This document shows positions 31,939 to 38,685 of a stretch of 44,828 nucleotides of DNA, piece by piece. The notes under the pieces are model-generated. The model was not told the origin of the DNA. It was given only the letters and a program-made list of their open reading frames with translations, and did no database searches. This DNA is from CAZKTF01 sp964555565 (lineage in GTDB: Bacteria; Planctomycetota; JAJSAM01; JAKLKS01), in NCBI GenBank assembly GCA_964555565.1, contig CAZKTF010000004.1, positions 1-44,828 on the forward strand. Reading direction: 5' to 3'. A program made the position numbers and the translations under genes. Numbering within the stretch: the first letter of the stretch is position 1; each line of letters opens with the position of its first letter.

Positions 31939-32865
31939 CTAGGGCCCGACCGCCCTCGTGGACCCGAACCGGCCCTTCTCGGCGGCGATGGTCCCGCCCT
32001 GCCCGTTGACGGTGGTGAAGGAGAAGGTCCCCCGGACCACGCCGGCCGCCGCGTCCAGTTCCTCGATGGTCAGGGAGCCCCCGGTGAGGCCGTAGAACGA
32101 GCCCGGGCCCGCCCCTGGGCGCGACCAGAACCCCGCGCCCTGTGGTAGGGGGTAGGTCCCCGGCCCCGTGATCCCGGCGAGCACGGTGAAGGTGAGGACC
32201 GTCCCGTCCTCGAGCCGCGTCCCCTGGAGCGTGAAGGTCCCGGGGCCCGGGTCGAACAGGACGTAGGGGGCGCCCGCCCGCCAGATCTCCCCGCCGATGA
32301 CCATCCGGATGAGGTTCCCCCCGCCGTACCCGTCGTGCGTGTCGAGGTAGATCGAGAGCGACCGGAGGGCCTTCGCCGCCCGGAGGTTCCCCTTCGCCCG
32401 GGGCGCCGCCGCGGGGTCCTCGTCGGCCGCGGTGAGGAGGGCCTGGATGCGTCGCGCGCGGGCCTCGGCGGCCCGGCGGACCGGGCCCTCCGGGAACCCC
32501 AGGTAGACGTCCCCCCTCCCCGCGGTCGCGAAGGCTATCTCCCCGGAGAGCCCCGCGTTCATCCCCAGGAGGAGCGGCCCGAGGACCTCGTCCCCGGGAT
32601 AGACCGGTTCCAGGGCCCTCGCCACGGTCGCGGCGTGGACGCAGTCCTCGCGGAGGGACTCCGAGGGGGCGGCGAGCGCCGCGAGGGCCTTCCCGAGGGC
32701 CTTCTTCCTCCGCACCTCCTCCTTCGTCGAGGGGTTCGCCAGCGCGTCGTCCCGCGCCTGGACCTCGTCCCGGAGCCCGTCGAAGTACGGGGTGAAGGGG
32801 AGGGCCCTCGCCGCGACCGGGGCGAGGAGGAGGGCCAGGGCGGGGAGGACGCGCGCCCGGGTCAC
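31939..32865 (-). CDS. Secreted protein of unknown function, DUF6252-like C-terminus (paralogue 1)
   Basis: This 308-residue protein has a signal peptide (about 1-20, LALLLAPVAARA), an N-terminal helical domain (about 25-170) with RDDALANPSTKEEVRRKKAL and VARALEPVYPGD, and a beta-rich C-terminal domain (about 185-308) with YPLPQGAGFW, GGSLTIEELD and GTFSFTTVNGQGG. The C-terminal pattern resembles the DUF6252 group of exported beta-sandwich proteins. The N-terminal domain shares spacing and residues with the product of the adjacent upstream gene (RD-AL, KKAL, VARAL, PGD), which marks a tandem duplication. The GTG start overlaps the stop of that gene by 4 bases. Function is unknown. Confidence 0.7.
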   Translation of the reverse strand: MTRARVLPALALLLAPVAARALPFTPYFDGLRDEVQARDDALANPSTKEEVRRKKALGKALAALAAPSESLREDCVHAATVARALEPVYPGDEVLGPLLLGMNAGLSGEIAFATAGRGDVYLGFPEGPVRRAAEARARRIQALLTAADEDPAAAPRAKGNLRAAKALRSLSIYLDTHDGYGGGNLIRMVIGGEIWRAGAPYVLFDPGPGTFTLQGTRLEDGTVLTFTVLAGITGPGTYPLPQGAGFWSRPGAGPGSFYGLTGGSLTIEELDAAAGVVRGTFSFTTVNGQGGTIAAEKGRFGSTRAVGP

Positions 32866-33896
32866 GGGGACGCCGTCCGCGGGAGGTCGATCACGGCGAA
32901 CGCCCCGGCAGTCACGGCGTGGGAGACGCCGCCCACGCCGTCGTAGAGCGTGAGGGCGAAGGAGCCCTCCACCCGCCCGAGACCCGGGGTGACGTCGTCC
33001 AGGGTGACAGTCCCGGCGGTCCCCACCCAGGTGGCGGCGCTCCCGTCCTCCAGCTCATCGACCCACGTGGCCGTGACCAGGGCCCCGCTCCCGGTCCCGA
33101 GCGCGTAGGTGCCGGGCGCCAGGTCGGCGCCCGTGGCCGTCATCGAGATCTGGAGCGTGCGGACCTCGCCGGGGACCTTGTCGTCGCCGGACGAGGGGAA
33201 CCACTGGCGACCCGCGACGAGGATCCGGCGCGTCCCGCCGGAGGGGGAGACCCCCAGGATCCCCGAGACCGGGGTCCCGAAGAGCGCGTTGGACTCGAAG
33301 GGAGTCCCGTCCACGGTCGCCGTCATCGTGGAGGTCCCGCCGCCGCCCCCCGTGCCGCCCGAGGTGACCGCCTTCAGCGTCTTCCGGACCCCCTTCTCGG
33401 CCCGCCGGAGGGCCTTCGCCCGGTCTGCGGGATCGACGGCGGCCGCGGCCTCGGCGAGGACGGCGTCCGCCGCCGCCACGCCCGCCTCCCCCCGCTCCTT
33501 CGGCTTTCCCGGGGAGAGGCCCAGCACCACGATGGCCAGGGAGTCCCGCGCGCCCACCACGTCCGCGGCGAGGCCGTCCAGGGTGCCGTCGAGGAGGGCC
33601 GCGAAGGTCGCGTCCCCGGGGAACCCGGCCCCGAGCGCACGGGCCACGGCGATCGCCATCCCCAGATCCCCGGCGAGCGAATCGGAGTCCCGCGCGATGG
33701 CCCGGAAACCCCGCCGGAGCGCCGCCTTCTGCCGCTTCTCCGCGGGGGCGAGGTCGCCCACGAGGGCCCCGTCCCGGTCGTTCATCTCCTGGATGAGGTC
33801 CCCGAACTTCGAGGTGTAGGGATCGGCAGCGGCGCGGGGGGGCGACGCCATCGCGGCGGCGAGCAGGAGGAAGGGGAGGGCGGACGCGGTGCGCAC
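32862..33896 (-). CDS. Secreted protein of unknown function, DUF6252-like C-terminus (paralogue 2)
   Basis: This 344-residue protein has a signal peptide (about 1-24), a helical domain with NDRDGALVGDLAPAEKRQKA and AVARALGAGFPGDATF, a long glycine linker (GGTGGGGG, about residue 188) and a beta-rich domain of about 150 residues (GTPFESNALFGTPVSG, GTYALGTGSGALVTATWVD, GTVTLDDVTPGLGRVEGSF). It is clearly paralogous to its downstream neighbour. The GTG at 33896 is chosen because the signal peptide begins here and a TACAAT hexamer ends 9 bases upstream; further upstream the frame would run into the divergent ubiE gene. The two genes overlap (GTGA) and are probably cotranscribed. Role unknown; cell-surface location is inferred. 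Confidence 0.7.
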   Translation of the reverse strand: MRTASALPFLLLAAAMASPPRAAADPYTSKFGDLIQEMNDRDGALVGDLAPAEKRQKAALRRGFRAIARDSDSLAGDLGMAIAVARALGAGFPGDATFAALLDGTLDGLAADVVGARDSLAIVVLGLSPGKPKERGEAGVAAADAVLAEAAAAVDPADRAKALRRAEKGVRKTLKAVTSGGTGGGGGTSTMTATVDGTPFESNALFGTPVSGILGVSPSGGTRRILVAGRQWFPSSGDDKVPGEVRTLQISMTATGADLAPGTYALGTGSGALVTATWVDELEDGSAATWVGTAGTVTLDDVTPGLGRVEGSFALTLYDGVGGVSHAVTAGAFAVIDLPRTASP

Positions 33897-33905
33897 GGAC
33901 CTGCC

Positions 33906-33911
33906 ATTGTA
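33906..33911 (-). promoter_or_regulatory. -10 element upstream of the secreted paralogue pair
   Basis: TACAAT on the minus strand ends 9 bases before the GTG at 33896, giving a leader of at most a few bases. No Shine-Dalgarno sequence is present apart from a weak GGCAGG. Confidence 0.5.
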
Positions 33912-33986
33912 GCCGCAACTCCCGCGGCATCCGGCCGGCTGCGGCGGCCCCGGTCCGACGCGGCGATTCCGACACGGCGGCTTAGA

Positions 33987-34706
33987 ATGGGCCCCCCCTT
34001 GGGCAAGCTCCAGAGGCCGGACCGGATCCGCACCATGTTCGCGGGGATCGCCCCGCGCTACGACCTCCTCAACCACCTCCTCAGCGCCAACCGGGACCGC
34101 GGCTGGAGGCGGGCCACGGTGGAGGCGGGCGGCGCCGGGCCGGGGGACGCGGTCCTCGACGTCTGCACGGGGACCGGGGACCTGGCCTTCGAGTTCGCGC
34201 GGGCGCTGGGCGGGCGGGGCCGCGTCGTGGGGACCGACTTCTGCGAGCCCATGGTGCGGCTCGGGCGGCGCAAGGCCGCGGAGGAGGGGCTGCGCGTGGG
34301 GCTCGGCGTGGCGGACACGCTGCGCCTGCCCTTCCGCGACGGCTCCTTCGCGGTCGCGGCGGCGGGCTTCGGCATCCGCAACGTGGCCGACCTGGCCGCC
34401 GGGGTCCGGGAGATGGCGCGCGTGGTCCGCCCCGGCGGGCGCGTGGTGATCCTCGAGTTCACCCGCCCCTCCAACCCGTTCTTCCGGGTCGTGTACTACG
34501 TCTACTTCCTCCTCCTCCTCCCGCTGCTGGGGAACCTCGTCTCGGGGAGCCGGATGAACGCCTACGGGTACCTCCCCCGGTCGGTCCTCTCCTTCCCGGA
34601 CCGGCACCGGCTCGCCCGGGTGCTGGCGGAGGCGGGGCTCGCCGACGTCCGGGTGCGGGACCTGGGCCTGGGGATCGTCACCGTGCACGTGGGGACGCGC
34701 CCGTGA
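33987..34706 (+). CDS. ubiE: Demethylmenaquinone/ubiquinone C-methyltransferase UbiE/MenG
   Basis: This 239-residue SAM-dependent enzyme makes the last methyl transfer of menaquinone (or ubiquinone) synthesis. It has the family opening MFAGIAPRYDLLNHLLSANRD (within 17-37), SAM motif VLDVCTGTGDLA (56-67), a GFGIRNVADLAAG segment, EFTRPSNPFF and YGYLPRSVLSFPD. ATG at 33987 is used; it overlaps a TAGAAT hexamer (33983-33988), so TTG 33999 or ATG 34035 remain possible, and the conserved region begins only at residue 17. The stop overlaps the ubiD GTG. With ubiD and ubiX next in line, a menaquinone role is favoured. Confidence 0.92.
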   Translation: MGPPLGKLQRPDRIRTMFAGIAPRYDLLNHLLSANRDRGWRRATVEAGGAGPGDAVLDVCTGTGDLAFEFARALGGRGRVVGTDFCEPMVRLGRRKAAEEGLRVGLGVADTLRLPFRDGSFAVAAAGFGIRNVADLAAGVREMARVVRPGGRVVILEFTRPSNPFFRVVYYVYFLLLLPLLGNLVSGSRMNAYGYLPRSVLSFPDRHRLARVLAEAGLADVRVRDLGLGIVTVHVGTRP

Positions 34707-36184
34707 GCGCGCGCTCCTACGCCGACCTCAGGGCCTTCGTGACCGCGCTGGAGAAGGCGGGCGAGCTCCGCCGCGTGCGGGCGGAGGTGGACCCGGACCT
34801 GGAGATCACCGAGGTCGCGGACCGGATGTCGAAGTCCGGGGGGCCCGCGCTCCTCTTCGAGCGGGTGAAGGGCTCCCCCTTCCCGGTCCTCATCAACGCG
34901 CTGGGCTCCGAGCGGCGGATGTCGATGGCGCTCGGCGTGGAGCGGCTCGCGGACCTGGAGGGGCGGACGCAGGAGGTCATCGCCCTCCTCGACGAGAGGC
35001 CCCAGGGGTTCCTGGACAAGCTCGCGATGCTCCCGAAGCTGAAGGCCCTCTCGGAGGTGTTCCCCCGCACCGTGCGGTCCGGCCCCTGCCAGGAGGTGGT
35101 GGAGGACCCGCCGGACCTCGGGCGCATCCCCGTCCTCCGGTGCTGGCCGCAGGACGCGGGCCGCTTCATCACGATGCCCATGGTCTTCAGCCGCGACCCG
35201 GAGAGCGGGAAGCGCAACTGCGGGATGTACCGCCTGCAGGTCTACGACGCGCGGACCACGGGGATGCACTGGCACCGGCACCACGGGGGGGCGGAGCACC
35301 ACCGCAAGAGCGAGGAGGCGGGGGCGCGCCGCATGGAGGTCGCCGCGGCCGTCGGGGCCGACCCGGCGAGCGTGTTCTGCGCGGCCATGCCCCTCCCGCC
35401 TGACCTCGACGAGATGGCCTTCGCCGGGTTCCTCCGCGGCGAGGCGGTGCCGATGGTGAAGTGCCGTACCGTGGACCTCGAGGTCCCCGCCGCGTCGGAG
35501 TTCGTCCTCGAGGGCTGGGTCGATCCGGCCGAGCGGCGGACCGAGGGCCCCTTCGGGGACCACACCGGCTTCTACTCCCTGGCCGACTCCTACCCCGTCT
35601 TCCACGTCTCCTGCGTCACGCGCCGGAAGGACCCGATCTACCAGACCATCATCGTGGGGAAGCCCCCCATGGAGGACTGCTGGATGGCGCGGGCCATCGA
35701 GCACCTGGTCCTCCCGGTGCTGCGGAAGACCCTCCCCGAGATCGTGGACTTCCACATGCCCTTCGAGGGGATCTTCCACAACCTTGCGCTCGTCTCGATC
35801 CGCAAGCGGTACCCGGGCCATGCCCGGAAGGTGATGCACGCCCTGTGGGGCCTCGGGCAGGCGATGTTCACGAAGTGCATCGTGGTCGTCGATCAAGACG
35901 TCCCGGTGCGGGACTACCCGGAGGTCGTCCTCACGGCCCTCAACCACATCGACCCGGAGCGGGACACCGAGTTCGTGATGGGCCCCGTGGAGACGCTCGA
36001 CCACGCCTCGCGGCTGCCCTGGTACGGCTCGAAGATGGGGGTGGACGCGACCCGGAAGTGGAAGGACGAGGGGTTCACGCGGCCCTGGCCCGACCCCATC
36101 GTGATGAGCGACGAGGTGAAGGCCCTCGTGACGCGCCGCTGGGCGGAGTACGGCCTGCCGCCGCCGGGCGGGGGGAAGCCGTGA
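34703..36184 (+). CDS. ubiD: UbiD-family decarboxylase (menaquinone-type)
   Basis: This 493-residue enzyme removes a ring carboxyl group using prenylated FMN. Family signatures are DLRAFVTALEKAGELRRV, GPALLFERVKGSPFPVLIN, RNCGMYRLQVYDARTTGMHW, RTEGPFGDHTGFYS with the catalytic acidic residues, and HNLALVSIRKRYPGHARKV. Length and this last segment match the menaquinone decarboxylase branch (MqnL-like in the futalosine route). It overlaps ubiE upstream and ubiX downstream by 4 bases each; ubiX makes the prenyl-FMN cofactor it needs, so the three genes form one functional unit. No mqnA-D genes lie in the window, so the pathway choice is an inference. Confidence 0.92.
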   Translation: MSARSYADLRAFVTALEKAGELRRVRAEVDPDLEITEVADRMSKSGGPALLFERVKGSPFPVLINALGSERRMSMALGVERLADLEGRTQEVIALLDERPQGFLDKLAMLPKLKALSEVFPRTVRSGPCQEVVEDPPDLGRIPVLRCWPQDAGRFITMPMVFSRDPESGKRNCGMYRLQVYDARTTGMHWHRHHGGAEHHRKSEEAGARRMEVAAAVGADPASVFCAAMPLPPDLDEMAFAGFLRGEAVPMVKCRTVDLEVPAASEFVLEGWVDPAERRTEGPFGDHTGFYSLADSYPVFHVSCVTRRKDPIYQTIIVGKPPMEDCWMARAIEHLVLPVLRKTLPEIVDFHMPFEGIFHNLALVSIRKRYPGHARKVMHALWGLGQAMFTKCIVVVDQDVPVRDYPEVVLTALNHIDPERDTEFVMGPVETLDHASRLPWYGSKMGVDATRKWKDEGFTRPWPDPIVMSDEVKALVTRRWAEYGLPPPGGGKP

Positions 36185-36834
36185 GGTGGGTGCTGGCGAT
36201 CACCGGGGCCTCGGGGGCGCGCTACGGGGTGGCGCTGCTCCGCGCCCTCGTCGCGGCGAAGCAGGAGGTCGCGCTGGTCGTCGGCAGGAGCGGGGCCCGC
36301 GTCCTCGAGATCGAGGAGGGGATCCGGGTGGACCCGGGCCGCCCGGACCCGGAGGCCCTCGCGCCCGGGTGCGGGAAGGCGGTGGCCGGCTTCCCCGTGG
36401 ACGACGTGGCCGCCCCCTTCTCCTCCGGGACCCACCCGGTCGCGGGGATGGTCGTGTGCCCCTGCTCCATGGGGACGCTCGGCCGGATCGCGCACGGGGT
36501 CTCCTCCAACCTCATCGAGCGCGCCGCCGACGTGATGCTGAAGGAGCGCCGCAGGCTCGTCCTCGTGCCGCGCGAGACCCCCCTCTCGCTGGTGCACCTC
36601 AGGAACATGGTCGCCGTCACCGAGGCCGGGGCCGTCGTCCTCCCCGCGTCGCCGGGGTTCTACCACTCCCCCAAGGGCGTGGACGACCTCGTGGCGCACG
36701 TCGTGCAGAAGGTCCTCGACCAGATGGGCGTCCGCGCGGCCCTCATCCGCCGGTGGGGGACGGGAGCGTCCTCGCCGCGGACGGGACCGAGAACGGCGGG
36801 TAGGGGTAAGGGGAGGGGCACGGGTAGGGGATAG
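36181..36834 (+). CDS. ubiX: Flavin prenyltransferase UbiX
   Basis: This 217-residue enzyme prenylates FMN to make the UbiD cofactor. Signatures are the flavin-binding ITGASGARYGVALL (7-20), SSGTHPVAGMVVCPCSMGTL, GVSSNLIERAADVMLKE and LVPRETPLSLVHLRNM. The core ends near residue 190, as usual. The last 14 residues (RTAGRGKGRGTGRG) and the stop codon are encoded by the left arm of the inverted repeat at 36789-36896, which seems to have replaced the original 3' end. The GTG start overlaps the ubiD stop by 4 bases. The extension is basic, lies outside the catalytic fold and probably does not prevent activity. Confidence 0.93.
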   Translation: MRWVLAITGASGARYGVALLRALVAAKQEVALVVGRSGARVLEIEEGIRVDPGRPDPEALAPGCGKAVAGFPVDDVAAPFSSGTHPVAGMVVCPCSMGTLGRIAHGVSSNLIERAADVMLKERRRLVLVPRETPLSLVHLRNMVAVTEAGAVVLPASPGFYHSPKGVDDLVAHVVQKVLDQMGVRAALIRRWGTGASSPRTGPRTAGRGKGRGTGRG

Positions 36835-36920
36835 AGCCCCCCCTCAGGTTCGGCGCCCCTGCCCTCCCCGTACCCCTACCCCTGCCCGCCGTTCTCCGTG
36901 TCTCCGTGTCTCCGTGGTGA
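36789..36920. repeat. Long imperfect inverted repeat (MITE-like), copy E
   Basis: The left arm (36789-36830) begins GAGAACGGCGGGTAGGGG; the right arm (36856-36896) ends CCCCTGCCCGCCGTTCTC, its near reverse complement, with a loop of about 25 bases. It is followed by a short tandem CTCCGTGT/CTCCGTGG run (36893-36918), which in reverse reads CACGGAGACACGGAG, a sequence seen dispersed in many bacterial genomes. The right end shares GCCCGCCGTT with repeats A and C. No transposase gene is associated. Confidence 0.8.
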
Positions 36921-36981
36921 TCCTTTCCCCTTCTCCTCGCGCCCGCGCGCCGCGATCGTTGGCCCGACCCAGGCCGGGCGC

Positions 36982-36987
36982 TACGAT
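36982..36987 (+). promoter_or_regulatory. -10 element of a probable leaderless promoter
   Basis: TACGAT ends 7 bases before the ATG at 36995; there is no Shine-Dalgarno sequence between them. Confidence 0.6.
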
Positions 36988-36994
36988 CCCCGCG

Positions 36995-37576
36995 ATGGCC
37001 TTCTCCGCCTGGTTCAAGAGCAACGGGGCCCCGAAGGACCTCGGCCCGGAGGACCTGCGGAGGGAGGAGCGGCGCCTGGCCATCCGCGAGGACCAGGCGA
37101 CGGTCCGCCTGGAGCGCCTCCTCGCGGAGAAGGACGACATCTTCGGCCGGGGCGCCGCCACCCCCTCCACCGCGCTCCGCCGGGTCCTCGCCCGCCGCTT
37201 CGCCGCGGCGGCCGCCGAGGAGGTCACCCTGGAGAGGGAGATCCTCGCCCTGGGGAAGGAGCTGGCCACCGCGCGGCTCCTCCTCGCGCTGGCCGACGGC
37301 GGCAGGAAGCCCGCGGGGCTCGCGGAGCGCGCGGCGGAGCTCCAGGTGGCCTTCGAGGACGAGAAGGTGGAGGAGGGGACCTACCGCGACTCCCTGGCGC
37401 GGGCCCTGGGCCACGACCCCGCGGCCCTCCCCGGGTCCCCCGACGGCGCCCCGCGCGCCGAGGCGGTGGTGGAGGCGTGGAGGGCGCTTGACCGCGGGGA
37501 GGCCTCCGACCTGGCGGCCGCGCGTCGCGCCCTCGACGGCACGGCGCCCGCCCCCGGGAAGACCCCCCGGAAGTGA
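36995..37576 (+). CDS. Helical/coiled-coil protein of unknown function
   Basis: This 193-residue soluble protein is rich in charged helices. Residues 18-60 (RREERRLAIREDQATVRLER) and 66-110 (RRVLARRFAAAAAEEVTLER) look like paired coiled coils with a small break at the FGRGAATPS loop, and the C-terminus is a helical alanine/arginine-rich tail. No family is recognised. The ATG at 36995 is set by the -10 hexamer 7 bases upstream; an open frame extends to 36914 but that part lies next to repeat E and is low-complexity. The stop overlaps the holA start, so it is the lead gene of an operon with two replication/repair genes. Confidence 0.6.
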   Translation: MAFSAWFKSNGAPKDLGPEDLRREERRLAIREDQATVRLERLLAEKDDIFGRGAATPSTALRRVLARRFAAAAAEEVTLEREILALGKELATARLLLALADGGRKPAGLAERAAELQVAFEDEKVEEGTYRDSLARALGHDPAALPGSPDGAPRAEAVVEAWRALDRGEASDLAAARRALDGTAPAPGKTPRK

Positions 37577-38685
37577 GGCGCGAGGGGCCCGCGGGCGGGG
37601 CCGCCGCGCTCGCCGGCCGCATCCGGGAGCGCGACCCGGACCTGGCGGTCGTGGCCGTGGCGGGGGAGGAGGGGTTCCTCCGGGACGAGGCGCTCCGTGC
37701 CCTCCTCGCGGCCGCCCTCGGGGACCCGGAGAGCCCTCACGCCGTGATCCTCCACGGCCCCGCCCGGCAGGGAGACCCGGACCCGCTCCGGATGGCCGCG
37801 GTCCTCGAGGAGTGCCGGACCCTCCCCATGTTCGCGCCCCCGGACGTCCGGAAGGTGGTCGTCGTCCGCCGGGCCGACGCGCTGCTGGCGGCGGAGGGGA
37901 AGGCGCTGACGGGCTACCTCGAGGCCCCCGCGCCCCGGGCGCTCCTCCTCCTCTCCGCCGACGCCCTCCCCCGGGAGGCGGCCGCCGCCCTCGGGTCCTC
38001 CCCGCGCGCGACCGTCCTCTCCTGCGAGGCGCCGCGGGCGGAGCCCGCCCCGGGGGGCGGGCCGAGCCCGCTCGCGCACTGGGTGGCGGGCCGGGCCCGG
38101 GAGCGGGGGAAGGACCTCGACCCGCGGGACGCCGAGGTCCTCGTCCACCGCTCGGGGACGAACCTCGCGGTCCTCGACGGTGCGGTGGGCGCGGCGGCGC
38201 TCCACGCCGGGGACGCCCCGCGGATCGCCGTCGCGGACCTGGAGGCCGTCGCCCCGACGGGCCCGGCGGAGCCCACGGACCGCTTCGTGGAGGGGGTCCT
38301 CGCGCGGGACGCCGGCGAGGCCCTCCGCGTCCTGGCGGGCCTGTACCGCGAGGGGGCCTGGGCCTGGGGTTCCTCCTCCCCGGTGCGCGGCGACGGGCCG
38401 GTGACGCACTTCCTCGTGGGACAGCTCCGGCGCGTGGCCCGGGACGCCTACGCGGTGGCGCGCCTGCGCGAGGAGGGGCGTTTCGACCGGCGGACCACGC
38501 GGCTCCCGGGCTCCCTCTACCACGGGTGCCGGGACCCCTGGCGGGTCCTCGAGCGGAGCGACGCCCCCGGGCTGCGCGGGCTGCTGGCCCGCCTGACGGG
38601 CCTCGAGGCGGACCTCAAGGGGGGGAGCGGGGCGGAGCGGGCCCGCTTCGAGGCCCTCGTCGTCGGCTACGCGGAGGGGGCGTGA
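37573..38685 (+). CDS. holA: DNA polymerase III delta subunit HolA
   Basis: This 370-residue clamp-loader subunit opens the sliding clamp. HolA is weakly conserved, but the fold pattern is visible: an AAA+-like N-terminal domain (VVAVAGEEGFLRDEALRALL, then LEECRTLPMFAPPDVRKVVVVRR at about 75-97, a typical TLPMF-type segment), a linker with LVHRSGTNLAVLDGAV, and a helical collar with VTHFLVGQLRRVARDAYAVA. No Walker A is expected in delta and none is present. The GTG start overlaps the upstream stop and its stop overlaps the mutL start, giving a three-gene operon. Confidence 0.82.
   Translation: MRREGPAGGAAALAGRIRERDPDLAVVAVAGEEGFLRDEALRALLAAALGDPESPHAVILHGPARQGDPDPLRMAAVLEECRTLPMFAPPDVRKVVVVRRADALLAAEGKALTGYLEAPAPRALLLLSADALPREAAAALGSSPRATVLSCEAPRAEPAPGGGPSPLAHWVAGRARERGKDLDPRDAEVLVHRSGTNLAVLDGAVGAAALHAGDAPRIAVADLEAVAPTGPAEPTDRFVEGVLARDAGEALRVLAGLYREGAWAWGSSSPVRGDGPVTHFLVGQLRRVARDAYAVARLREEGRFDRRTTRLPGSLYHGCRDPWRVLERSDAPGLRGLLARLTGLEADLKGGSGAERARFEALVVGYAEGA

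Noticed and set aside
32919..33986. Extended N-terminus for UbiE from the upstream open frame
   Set aside because: The upstream part lies antisense to the secreted paralogue gene and lacks any UbiE similarity; the conserved region begins at residue 17 of the start chosen.
36893..36918. Short direct repeats CTCCGTGT possibly a CRISPR array
   Set aside because: The unit is about 8 bases without spacers of regular size, and there are no cas genes; it is part of a dispersed repeat.
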